Shown: in pieces, positions 23,422 through 35,065 of the stretch
Numbering within the stretch: position 1 is the first letter of the stretch
Layout of the letters: each line of letters opens with the position of its first letter
Origin: Myrica gale
Lineage: Eukaryota > Streptophyta > Magnoliopsida > Fagales > Myricaceae
Assembly (NCBI GenBank): GCA_963930655.1
Contig: OZ005609.1
Span: forward strand, 13,961,001 to 14,025,000
DNA: 64,000 nt
Direction of reading: 5' to 3'
The notes under the pieces: model-generated
Databases searched by the model: none
What the model saw: only the letters and a program-made list of their open reading frames with translations
What the model was told of the DNA's origin: nothing
Translations under genes and position numbers: made by a program

Positions 23422-24279
23422 CAACATATAACAAATCCCATAGAAACTAGCTAGATCCATCGCTCCCACTAACTCTTTCACCTAATATTCCACGTATTAT
23501 TAGATTAAGCATTAATTACGTAACTAAGATAAAGAAAAAAGATTTTTATCTTTATGATCAAAAGTCTGAATATATGTATAGCATACTTTTTCTTTCACTT
23601 TTTCTGTTTTTTTTTTCTCCCTTGTTTTATCTTCTAGCACGGACCATTTTTTGGTATCCCTTCGAATGTCCTTAATTTAGGGCCTGGCTAGGCATGTGAG
23701 ATGCAAGCCTAACACATGCAGGTCGTACCAGCTAAACTAGTATGATTTCATATTGAACCCATCAGGATATATAGTTCAGTAGCCCTGCAGGTCCCCCAGC
23801 TATAAACCTTCGTCTTATAATGTTGGTCCCAAGCCCCGAACTTGGAAAATCGTATAGTGGCCTTGAAGCCGTTGATTCATTTCTTTTGGGGCCGATCGAT
23901 GCACGTGGATTAATGCATTTCTTTTTTGACAGTGAGAATATATAATACTATCTATACACATGACTTCGCATGTTGTTTTGTGTTGGCATACAGGTACTTC
24001 AAGGTACTTAAAATTAAGGAACGCCTTTTGTTTTTGAGTAAAATTAGGTTTGAGTTAATGTATGACATGTTTAGTCTGGAAGATTACGTGTATTTACCAA
24101 CTACGACCTATATTTACCCTCCTATATTGAAGGAACAGAATGTAGTTGATGTTATAGTTTAGTAAACGTACATAATATAAGGCGTTTAAGAAGTTGAAGC
24201 AAAGGTCGGCTGTCCGTTCTTTTCTGGGCGAAAAGCTCACCTCTCCATTCAATTCTCATTAACCTTCAGGAAAATCGCA
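23422..24279. other. Upstream flank of the inhibitor gene
   Basis: No recognised element. A 78-codon frame at 23926-24162 shows no motif. The last few hundred bases probably include the promoter of the gene at 24360. Confidence 0.45.
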
Positions 24280-24285
24280 TATAAA
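24280..24285 (+). promoter_or_regulatory. TATA box of the inhibitor gene
   Basis: TATAAA lies 75 bases before the ATG at 24360. Confidence 0.6.
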
Positions 24286-24359
24286 CCCCGAAGTATGTTG
24301 CTCCACCATAACCTACGATTTTCCTTTCGGCGAAAAAGAACGTAGGAAAGGAAGAAATC

Positions 24360-24896
24360 ATGAGAGCTGTTGGGAGTTTTTTCTTTCTCTTAAGCCTCTC
24401 TCTTTCCTTGTTGCCGAGCCAAACTGTTGCAGGGACCAACAGCTCCAATCTCATCGAACATGCTTGCGAGCACTCAATTCACAAAGACCTTTGTATCTCC
24501 AGCATCGGGTCTGACCCTAGCAGCAAACAGGCAGACCTGAGAGGCCTAGCATCGATCGCCGTAACGCTAGCCTACCAAAATGCCACGAACATATTGGATC
24601 ACCTGCACGGGTTGGTTAACAACCAGACTGATTTAGAGCCTGCCGTTGAGCAGGGCTTAGATGATTGCGTGGATCATTACCTGGATGCAGCCGAGCAGCT
24701 TGAGAACTCCCTTGCTGCTCTCTCTGCTAAGGCCTACCCCGACGTAAGCACTTGGGTGAAGGTGGCGGTTGCTGATGCCGATTCATGTGATGCTGCGTTC
24801 CGGGGACAGAAGTTTGAGATATCCCACAAGAGTAGAGTATTTCGCCAACTAGCCAACAATGCCTTGGCCATCGTTAAAGTTTTGACTGAAAATTAG
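24360..24896 (+). CDS. Plant invertase/pectin methylesterase inhibitor family protein, Pla a 1-like
   Basis: An intact, intronless 178-residue protein. Residues 1 to about 24 form a strong signal peptide (SFFFLLSLSLSLLPS), so it should be secreted to the cell wall. The PMEI/invertase-inhibitor four-helix fold is shown by four conserved cysteines: Cys36 and Cys45 (N-terminal hairpin), Cys103 in LDDCVDHYLDA and Cys143 in DADSCDAAF. The mid-section SDPSSKQADLRGLASIAVTLA resembles the subgroup called putative invertase inhibitors (plane pollen Pla a 1 type) more than typical PMEIs. It would form a complex with apoplastic invertase or pectin methylesterase; the sequence does not settle which. N-glycosylation sites occur at NSS (27), NAT (74) and NQT (88). 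The length is normal for the family. A pectinesterase cluster lies 10 kb downstream. Confidence 0.92.
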   Translation: MRAVGSFFFLLSLSLSLLPSQTVAGTNSSNLIEHACEHSIHKDLCISSIGSDPSSKQADLRGLASIAVTLAYQNATNILDHLHGLVNNQTDLEPAVEQGLDDCVDHYLDAAEQLENSLAALSAKAYPDVSTWVKVAVADADSCDAAFRGQKFEISHKSRVFRQLANNALAIVKVLTEN

Positions 24897-26032
24897 TGAT
24901 TTCCAAATGTGCTCTCTCGGTGCGAAAGTCATAATTATAGCTCAAATTTTCTAAACATAACATGTTACATACATGCATAGCTGATATAGTATGACAAGCT
25001 TATGATTGATCAAATAGCACGACCATGCACCAAGCTGTAAGACTTTGGAGCTCTTGGGCTGCACGACTTCCATATGTGGAGGTGCCTATACTGATTGAAA
25101 GGTTGAGAGATCTTTCGGAACGACTATGAGAGGTTCTGCTGGATGTCATCATGGTATACATAGCTAGTAATGAAATTTCAAGGATCTCTTTTCTCTGGTA
25201 TTTCTGTTTGTCAAATAGCACCGGTATCATCTTTTATGCACGACAAAAAACGCGAAAAGTATGCAATGAAGGAAGAAAGAAAACGAAGGAAAGGGGAAAA
25301 TGGATGATATACAAATTTTATCCGTTTTTTCTTTCCTTTTCTTTGCAGTCACTTCGAATCAAAAACTTTGCAATAGATTGCTGGAATTGAACTCGATAGA
25401 TATGATTGGCTTTGGACCGCTTGATACCATGTTGTCTTGATATGCAAATTCTTTAAGACATGTTGCATGATATTTTCTAGTCTCATACATTTAATGTAAT
25501 CCCATGCACATGAATATTATAGGATTCTTTCAACCTTCGAATTAAAGTGAAGATATATATATATACCTGTAATAATTGCATGAATTTACATGATAATTTA
25601 AGGATCAAAAGATGTGACGGCCTTTCAAATCTCTAACCTTTAAGAAGTAATTAGTTAGGTTTATTGTGTATCGAAAATGCCGCCCTAATATATATACTGG
25701 TGTTGGGATAGAAAATGTTGTCTTGGGATATAGCTGTCCATAAGCTCGTATACGTATACTCGAGGTAATCCCTCCACGGACGAAGCTAGAATTAAGGAGT
25801 TGTGGAGACTAGTTTTACTAAAATGCAATTTGGAGGGACTTAAATGCAAAAAGTACAGGAAAATGTTTTTGAAATGCAATTATTTTGCCTTATTTAATTT
25901 GTTCTGACTTTGGGATGGGCTGGGGACGAAGGCGGGCCTGCAGCCCGTAGTCCCCTTGTTCCTGCCATCAGCAATAGAAGGAGACGAACATATATATAAA
26001 AAAATGAACCCAATTGTACCTGTGTAACCGTC
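24897..26032. other. Intergenic stretch, nothing recognised
   Basis: Contains a short (AT)n near 25554-25565 and A-rich stretches. Open frames at 25000-25230 (minus) and 25151-25390 overlap on opposite strands and show no family motif. Confidence 0.5.
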
Positions 26033-26432
26033 GCCCCACGTTCGTTTTATAAAAAATTATAATTTTTTTAAGATTTTTGATAGAATTGTGAATATTTATA
26101 TAGATTTTAGTTTTATACAATTTTGAGTAAAAATTGGTGAAAAGTTTTAAAAATATTTAATTTTTGTTGGAGTTAGTAAAAATGTGTAGAGAGAGATGAT
26201 TTGATGTAATTGCTTAATAAAAAAATATTGGAGTTATATGAAAAAATATAGAGAAGATTTTTTATAAATTTTTTTTAAAAAAATGTATTTGAGTTTGTGT
26301 GAAAAATTGTTGGAGATTGTGTAAAAGGTATTGGTGTTTGTGTAGGAATTTTTGAGATTTTGGATGTTCGTTTTGCAAATTTTGTTGAATACATTGTATA
26401 TTCTAGAATACTTTTACAAAATATGTAAGCGA
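26033..26432. mobile_element. AT-rich MITE, same family as 42032-42354
   Basis: It aligns in the same orientation with the copy at 42032 over most of its length; both share AGAGATGATTTGATGTAATTG, the TTGTTGGAGATTGTGT block and GTTCGT-type ends. The ends here are more diverged (GCCCCACGTTCG on the left). Borders are approximate and no target duplication is clear. Confidence 0.6.
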
Positions 26433-26527
26433 CTTCTATTTGGGGGGGTCAGAATTTGATGTTGGGCTCCTAACTTAACTCAATCAATGTGGTTCCTAAT
26501 CTAATTTGAGGAAATTTGGTCCTCCGA

Positions 26528-28654
26528 TTACACACCTCCTTGGTCTGGTCAAGCTTCGAATGCTAAAAAATCTTCCATACTCATCACTACTAATACTGAT
26601 CGATACACAGCCAGGTTTATCATAGAACGCTTTGGTTTTTCACCAAAGTCCACCTCTTCCCGCCATCTGGATATGCCATTAATGATGTCACGATCCAAAT
26701 CTACAGCTTTCAAGGATTTCCAACTTCGTATAAAAAGGCAAAATATCTGGGTGGAAAGACAAACTTCTATCTCAAGCAGGGAGAACTATGTTGATTAAGT
26801 CAGTTGTTTTTGCTATTCCAATATATGGTATGTCATCCTTCTTAATCCCTCAATCAATTTGCAACATTATTGATTCCCAAATCCGGAAGTTTTGGTGGGG
26901 TTATCGGACAGATGGCAATAGATACCTCTTTCTTCACTCTTGGGATAAAATCTGCACTCCTAAGTTCATAGGTGGCATGGGTATCAAGAAAAGGCGAGAT
27001 ATGAATCTGGCGCTCCTTTTCAAAATAAGTTGCATCACCGATCATGGGTTAATTGTCTTAGAGCCAAATACCTCAAAAATTTAGAATTCATGCAAGTGGA
27101 TAGAAAATTTTCCTCATATTGGATTGGAATGGGCTTCTCAAAATGCACTCTATTCTTTCTCAAGGTCGTTGTTTCTTAGTGGGTAATGGTGAATCTATTC
27201 GTACTTGGTTGGGTCCTGGGATTCTTAATTTACCTTCTTTCAAACCTCGACCTCGAATTGATTCTCAAATATTACATTCAACCTCCTTGGTCAGCCACTT
27301 TAATTGTTGGTTCTCCTCGATCTTGGAATGTCCACTTGTTAAACAACACTTTTGACATCTCAACGGTTGCAAATATTATTCAACTCCATCTCTATCCTTC
27401 TAGCACAATAGATAAACTGGTCTGAACTCCTAATTCTAAAGGTCTCTTTATTGTTAAACCAACTTATAGCCAAATCTCCTCAAACAGGTTATTAGTGTTG
27501 GCAAATGCACCATCAATTGACTAGAAAAAATTATGGCAACTGAAAATGCATGAGAGATTGAAATATCTTATATGGAAAATGGCTTGTAACATCCTACCCA
27601 CTTGTCATCGAATTGCCATGAATTTTCAATCCTCTTTTCAGGTAGAATCCATTTGTCTCTTTTGTGGTGATAGTTCAAAATCTCTTACGCGTCTTTTGTA
27701 CTCCTGTTCTTATGTACGTCTTATTTGGCGTCTATCACCATGGGCTTTAAATGCGAATTTTTTCCTACAAAGCTCATTGATGAATGGAAACAATGCATTT
27801 TGGAACCTTTAAGACTTCTTGGTATTTCAACCTGCAATAATCATCCCTTTCAGCTATTTGCTATTTTGTTGTTAGATTCCTTGAGGATGGCTAGAAATAA
27901 ATTGTTGCATGACCGCATTCGAATTGATCCTATGGCACTTCTTCAGCAAATCTTGCATACTCACAAGGAACATATAGTTGTATGGAAACTTTCTCCAAAA
28001 CTTCTTCAACAAGTTCAGGCATCCTCACTTCTTCTAGGGAAATCTCTCAGCATGACCTTTGATGTGGCAATTAGAGCGTCTTTCTCTATGAGCGCAGTCA
28101 ATTCTATTTCACTCCAATGGTGATATTTTGTGTGCTTGGACCCAAGAATCTAGTTCTACCAATCCACTTATTGTAGAAGCGGGCTTTGCGAGTACAATAT
28201 GGTTTTGGAAGCTGCTTTGCTGGCATTGACTTTTGCTGGCTTTGACTAAAGCATTGGATCTACATATTTCCACCTTACTCTTTCAAGGTGACTCAAAAAT
28301 TGTAATGGAAAGCATTCTCTTATCCTTTTTGCAAGGATCCACTACCAACTTCGTATTTCCACGGAAGATTGCATCGATCATCCACAATCTTCAACCGCTC
28401 TTTTCCTCCATTCCTTCTTTTTCTCCCTCTCATATTCCTCGAGCTAACAACTTGGAAGCTCACTCATTAGCAGCCTGGGGGACTGCCTACTCCTTTTCTG
28501 GAGACATTCCTGCACCTTTACTTCTTAATAGAGGCTTATGGAAGTTTAATGGTGTTAGACCACATAGCTTTTTTCGTCTTGTATTTTAGGCTTTTCTGCT
28601 TTCTAGTTGTTGTAGGTTGCTTCATATATAATATTTCTGGTTTAACAAAAAAAA
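26528..28654 (+). mobile_element. 5-prime-truncated LINE (L1-type) with RT end, zf-RVT and RNase H
   Basis: From about 26540 the plus strand encodes the end of a reverse transcriptase (KKAKYLGGKTNFYLKQG then LIKSVVFAIPIYGMSSFLIP), followed by KFWWGYRTDGNRYLFLHSWD. A zf-RVT-type region is near 27545-27720 (LKYLIWKMACNILPTCHRIA with CLFCGDSS), and a plant-type RNase H end is at 28233-28560 (LFQGDSKIVMES, HIPRANNLEAHSLAAWG). An A-run ends it at about 28654. A 12-bp target duplication TTGAGGAAATTT is at 26516-26527 on the left; on the right it is split by the Copia element (TTGAGG at 28655-28660, AAATTT after 33913). Several stops and shifts make it inactive. Confidence 0.88.
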
Positions 28655-28660
28655 TTGAGG

Positions 28661-28931
28661 TGTTATGAATATTATGAGTTATTATGGATGACCGTTACAC
28701 CCGTTACACCTTTTACCAACCGTTAGTTTTCTCACCATTATGTACATTTTTAATTCAATTTGAATTCATTTTAATTCTATGTATCTCCTCTATGCCTATA
28801 TAAATGGGTATTGTGGTGAATTGTGAGACACAACAATATTTAGAATATATCATAGTTCCTGAAGAACTATTGCTCTCTTTCTCTCTTTGTTTCGCTTTCT
28901 AGATCGTATTGTTCCTTAGTTTTACAAAACG
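28661..28931 (+). repeat. 5-prime LTR of the Copia fossil
   Basis: Starts TGTTATGAATATTATGAG and contains a TATA-like CCTATATAAATGGG. It is followed by the primer-site-like TTATCAGCACGAAAC. The 3-prime border is inferred from the target duplication after the other LTR. Confidence 0.85.
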
Positions 28932-31900
28932 TTATCAGCACGAAACTCTACCGATTATGAAGGAACCCTTGTGTTTTTCTTCATTGGCATCCAAAACTAT
29001 TTTCCATTGAGTTATCAACAAAGGTTGTGGATTTTCTAATCCATTATCAAACACTATACCTATGAGACTCTCAACACTGGATAAGTTTTCAATATCCACT
29101 TTGTTATAGACAAAGTTGAATCCTACAAAATCTTGAATTTGTGACAATTAATATTTTTGTTAAATATTGGTCTTGAGTTCTTAATGATGAGATCTGTCTT
29201 GATGCTATGAATCCTGAAGATTCTATCAATGAAAGAAATGAAGCATCCCTGCAGGATTGTGCAACAAGTAATATTTTTATTTACCATCATTTCGTGATGG
29301 ATTGAAATCTAATTACCTCACTGTGAAAAATCTCATTTCATCGTGTTATAATTTAAAAAGCGAGATTTAAGCACCAGAAGTGCGTAATCCTCTCAAAAAG
29401 TTATTTATAAGTATATGCACCTGAAGTTGTATGTATAATGGATTAATGGTCCTTACCTCGAATATGCTCTTGAAGTATTAATATCGAGAACATTAGTTCA
29501 AATATGGTTGAAAAAAAATGAAATTTTGATGAAAATCATCAATCTCGACCAATTAGCTCTGTGTCATTCCCTGAATCGAATGATGCATTCCCTGAAATGA
29601 ATGCAACATCAATTTGCTCTTTGTCATTCCCTGAAGAGAATGACACATTCCCTGAAGCAAATGCAACATCAATTTGCTATTTGACATTCCTTGAAGCGAA
29701 TGACACATTCCTTGAAGCGAATGTAACCTCATTTGAAAAGAAGAGTGGTCCTAGATATGAAAAGAATAGAAACAGAGAGAAGCGTACTTCTTCAAAAAGT
29801 CAAAACTCGTACCACCAGAAGTGGAACAGGGAGAAACAAGAAAATGACAGGTTTGCAGAATCAACCTGTGAAGAATTATGAAAAAAATTGCTTTCGGTGT
29901 GGTATGAAAGCAAATTGGTCACGTACCTGTTGCACGCCAAATATGTGGTAGACCAATATGAATATTCTAGAAAGAATACAGAAAAAGGAACCGAAATAAT
30001 TTTGATTGCCTTGATTCCCCTGAAGGGATTACGTTATCAATCTTAATATTTTTTTTATTTCTTTGAATATGCTAACATAAAATTTGATCATGTGATAGGT
30101 GATGAAAATGTTTACACTCATCTAATGATTTATTTTATCATAATTTGTTTTGTCTATTATTTACAATGAAGTTTAATTTTTCATATATAGACTCATGTGT
30201 CATACTAATGAATTATTTCCTTTTTATGATTGATGAGTATTTATGTCTTGCAGATAGTGTATCAATGTACACAATCTTTTAATGTTGCCAAAGTCAATAC
30301 CATAGAAGATCCAGCAGATCTGATTTAAGGCTCCAGAAGAGAAAATATAATGTTACCACTTTGCATCAATGATGCTTTGTATTCTTCTAAATCTAGTAGA
30401 AATATGTTATATTTTGAAGATATTTGTCGTTATGATTATCATATCAAAACCAATAATGAAGGCAGAGACGAATATCTCTACATCATAACTTCAATGGTTT
30501 TGGGCCAGAAGCTTGTATTAGATACTCTTCTGGTTTATATTTCAGAACCATGATGGTCATTGGAGCTAATGTATTGATGCACCAGAAGTGCTTTAAACAA
30601 AACATATTTTAAGATTTGACACGTTCATCTTGGTCGTATGAGATTGATAATGATACATCGATTATCATATTAAGATAATTCGTTTGGATAATGTTGATAA
30701 GTTTTTATCTCCAATTTTCAATAATGATTGTATGTCAATTAGAATTGATGTTGAACATCATATTGTTGATGTACATAGTTAAAATCTTTTAGCTGAACTA
30801 TTTATTAAAAATGCTTCAACTTATTGCTAGACTTTTGCTTATGATAATAAAATTGCTGGCATTTGCTTGGGTACATGCTATATTATATGCTAATCTTTAA
30901 TTAGACATCATTTTGTTGTGTTTTTTACATTTTGATTACACTCATTCAGTGTTCTTTGATGGATTCTCAATGTAGACTTAATATTTATTGATTTTGATTC
31001 TCTATATGCTAGTAGATATCTTGAAACATTAACTGTTGATATGTTTAAGGCACGTTTTCAATTATTTTCATTTTGATGAAATTATTGTTCTACCATTAGG
31101 TGGTAAACATTCGTTGCTTGAAACATGATGTGAGACTACTAGAAACTATTCAATGTTCTCTCATTTTGATCCTCCACCAATCAATGTGAACTAGAAGTTC
31201 AAAGGATCATTTACAAAATGTTGTAAATCAACTACCGGAGGCTTTTACTGATAATAAAGAAATTGTGAAATGTCACGTTTCGACTTCTAATGCTCCGGTT
31301 CAAATTGAAGTCTTTACATGATAATCAATGAATACAGCAGAAAAATAGTCTAAGGCATGCTTGAAGCATTAAAGATCATATGGTTTAAACAAATAAAATT
31401 CTCCATAAGAGGAAAGCACAAAGAAAAGAAACTCCTGAAGAGTACACAACTCCTAAAGAGCATATAACTCCTGAAGAGAATAGAGTTCTTGAAGAAAATA
31501 TACCCACAAAATAGGCAATAAAAGTTATTGATCTGTTCAGAATTTCTGGACCCAAATCTCCTGGAATAGCACCTCCTGAAGAGGAATCTCCCGAAGAGAT
31601 ATCTCTTGAAGAGAAACCTCCCAATGAGGAACCGGTACCGGCGAATAACGAGATCTCAATTCACTACACAAGTATAGGAGATAAATGGGATAGAAACAAA
31701 ATTGTTATCGACAACGTATTCTTATATATAATTAATCTTGATATTACCAGAAGTAATGACAAGTAGAACCACAATCCGTCGAATAATGTCGACGTAGAAA
31801 TGATTGACCAATATGAAAATAGACAATTCTGGTAGAATTGAACTCTTGAACAAAACATGAAGTATTTGGACCTGTAGTCCAGACACTTGAAGATGTCATG

Positions 31901-33639
31901 CCTGTTGGATGCATGTGGGTCTTTGTGCGAAAAAGAAAGGAGAAAAACTAGATGATGTGATACAAAACACAACTCCTAGCGTAAGATTTCTCGCAGAGAC
32001 CTGATATTGAATTATGAAAAATATATTCACTCGTAGTGGATGTAATTACATTCAGATTTGTTTTATCAGCTTGGTACTAATAGAAAGTCTAGATATGCGG
32101 TTAATAAATATGGTCACCGCGTATTGATCTAGATCACTTGATACTGATATATATATATGAAAATCCCTGAAGGATATAAAATGTCTGAAGCATATGATGA
32201 AATTGCCTGAAGGATATAGAATACTTTAAGCATATGATGAAATTCCTTGAAGAATATAAAATGCTTGAAGCATATGGTTTAAAAATCTTGAAGATTTTAA
32301 GCTGCAAAGATATGTATATGAGTTGAAACAATTCGGATACATGTGGTACAATCGTCTAAATAAATACCTCTTGAAGAAGGGATTTGAGAATAATTTGATT
32401 TGTCCATGCATTTTTATTAAGAAAATAGAATCCGAATTTATTATTGTGACAATTTTATGTTTATGATTTAAATCTTGTCGAGACTCCTGAAGAGATCGCA
32501 AAACCGTTACTTGTTTAAAGAATAAGATAACAGATCTTGGTAATACTAGATTTTGTCTCGACTTGTAGTTTGAGTATTTTCCAAGTGAAATGATTTTTAT
32601 TGATTGTTATATACTGAAAAGGTCCTGAAGAACTTTATATGTATAAAGCTCATCGTTTGAGTACTTAATCAATGGTTGTGCGACTATATGTGAAGAAAGA
32701 TCATTTTCATCGTGAAGATGAAGAAGATATTTTTGGTCCAAAAGTACAATTTCTCAGTACAATTGGTGCTCTAACGTACCTTGCAAATTGCACTTGTCTT
32801 TATATAGTATTTGCAATTAAATTACTTGCTAGATATAGTCTACACCAACTTGGAAACATATAGTGTTATCTTCGAGGCACAATTGACATGAAGTTACTTT
32901 ATCTAAAAGAAAAAATCTACTGCCTAGTTGGTTGGTTTTGCAGATGCAGATTATTTATCTGATCCTTATAAAGGTCGATCATATGTTGGATATTTGTTTG
33001 CCTATGAAAGTTTTGCTATATCATAGAGCTCTGTCAAGCACACAATATTGATACCTCTTCAAATCACTCGGAAATAGTTGTGATTCACCAAGGCAAGCTG
33101 GGAATGTGATTGGTTAAAATCAGTGATTCGATATATTCAAGAAAAGTATGGTCTTTCGACAATTAAAGGTAGTTGAATACCATTGTATGAAGACAATGTT
33201 GCTTGCATTACACAAACCAGAGGAGGTTATGTTAAAGGTGATATAATCCTACAAGTTTCAGAAGAGCGATCAAATCAGTATCCATCAGATACGATTAAGT
33301 GATTGGTAGATTTATTCATTAAAGTATTATCAAGTACAACATTCAAGAAGATATTGCACAACATTCGAATGCGACGGCTCAAAAAAAAATTTTATGAAGC
33401 TCATCGTACTTTTGAAGGGGAGTCTACTAGTTTGATACAAATTGTACTTTTTTCCTTCGCTAAGGTTTTGTCCAATTGAATTTTCCTTTGCAAGGTTTTA
33501 ATGAGGCAATCTTTTACCACTCAAAGAAACACACGAATAATGTACTCTTTTTTCTTCGCTATTGGTTTTTTCCCATTTAGTTTTCATTGACAAGGTTTTA
33601 ACGAGGCATATTCGTTGTATATGGTCATCAAAGAGGGAG

Positions 33640-33908
33640 TGTTACGAATATTATGAGTTATTATGGATGACCGTTACAGCTGTTATACCTTTTACCAACC
33701 GTTAGTTTTCTCACTATTATGTACCTTTTTAATTCCATTTGAATTCCTTTTAATTCTATGTATCTCTTCTATGCCTATATAAATGGGTATTGAGGTGAAT
33801 TGTGAGACACAACAATATTTAGAATATATCATAGTTCTTGAATAACTATTGCTCTCTTTCTCCCTTTCTTTCGCTTTCTAAATCATATTGTTCCTTAGTT
33901 TTACAACG
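33640..33908 (+). repeat. 3-prime LTR of the Copia fossil
   Basis: Nearly the same as the 5-prime LTR, preceded by the polypurine AAAGAGGGAG and followed by the target duplication TGAGG. Confidence 0.87.
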
Positions 33909-33913
33909 TGAGG

Positions 33914-35065
33914 AAATTTATTAGCTAGTACGCAAAGACTTTATATTAAAAAAATAATAATTTAAAACTATTTTCTCTCTCCTTACTCGTTGCCTTTGAG
34001 ATCTCTACTGTTCCACAAATACTCCGGCGCATCGAACCATTGGCGCCGCCAATTTAATGAGATAAGCACTAGGTAATTCGTATATTGATCCGGCTTTGCG
34101 TCTGATCCCATAGGCTGAAAAGCCCACCTAATGGGCCAGGATTTGGTTGGCCCTAAAGGCCACGACTTATACTGAGACCCAATACAGCAATGCAGCTAGC
34201 GCTTGTGTTTGCCTCCTTGCTAAGGTACGAGGTAAATTGAGAATAGTCAGTTTTCGAGTAAAGGAGAACAACTCTCCTAGATAGTCTGCTGCAAATTGAT
34301 GCTCATGAATAAAAAACGAACAACCGTCCAATTAGTTGTTTGTTTTAATTATTTTGTGAATGTAAAATATAAGAAATTATCAAAAGGTTCTACTTGTATG
34401 GTCACTAATATTTTATTGCAGTAAAAATACTTATAATTTTCTAATGAGAGATTAAAGAGTCATATAATTAAGTTTTATTATACCCCTAGATCTCTCTCGT
34501 GTGAATAAATGAACTCAGTACCAGTGAGCTGTAGATCCGGGGCCGAGTCCCCCTACCCGCAGGCAGCTTGGTCCTGCTTCTAAAATTTGCATAGAAAAAA
34601 AAAACGAATAAATGGACTCAGTGCTTCAGGTGACCGTTTGCATGTGGGCACATTGCGACGTAAATGGATCCTGTTTCCCTCCATATTTTAAGAGGTCAGG
34701 TCGATGCTATAGTACCGTTTTTGTTTTGACTTACGGGGTTACTTAATTGCAACCAAAGGGTCCTCATTGAAACTCACTTTTTCTAAGTCGATGTCAGCAA
34801 TTTCAATTGAAGATTTTGTACTTAAAATTAATACCCTGGATTAGCCAGATGATCTGTGGACTTTCTGAACGGATTATGCTTATTTCGTATAGAGTTAACA
34901 GCCAGATATATATGTAATTTTACACTTTGATTGACTTGCAATACCAATCTGTCCTCCGCATGCAGAAACTTGTACATCTGCATCTTATAATAATTGCAGA
35001 ATGAATCTATGTGAACAAATAAACAAATAATTGAAAGAACAAAAGCTGGCTATATCATCAATGGC
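33914..35065. other. 3-prime flank of pectinesterase gene A
   Basis: This includes the right half of the LINE target site (AAATTT from 33914) and about 1.1 kb of AT-rich DNA. The 3-prime UTR of gene A should lie in the last ~150 bases. No other gene is recognised. Confidence 0.5.

Larger units (their letters stand above)
28661..33908 (+). mobile_element. Copia LTR retrotransposon fossil with both LTRs
   Basis: Two LTRs (28661-28931 and 33640-33908) enclose, in order, gag (about 29170-29950, with a zinc knuckle near 29890-29945), integrase remnants (about 30550-31200), reverse transcriptase (about 31840-32680) and RNase H (about 32680-33400). A polypurine tract lies at 33630-33639. The integrase-before-RT order marks it as Copia. 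The target duplication is TGAGG (28656-28660 and 33909-33913). It is heavily broken, with well over ten breaks. The LTRs differ at about 17 of 268 sites by eye (about 6 percent); with a rate of 6.5e-9 per site per year this suggests about 5 million years, longer if the lineage mutates slowly. Confidence 0.92.
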
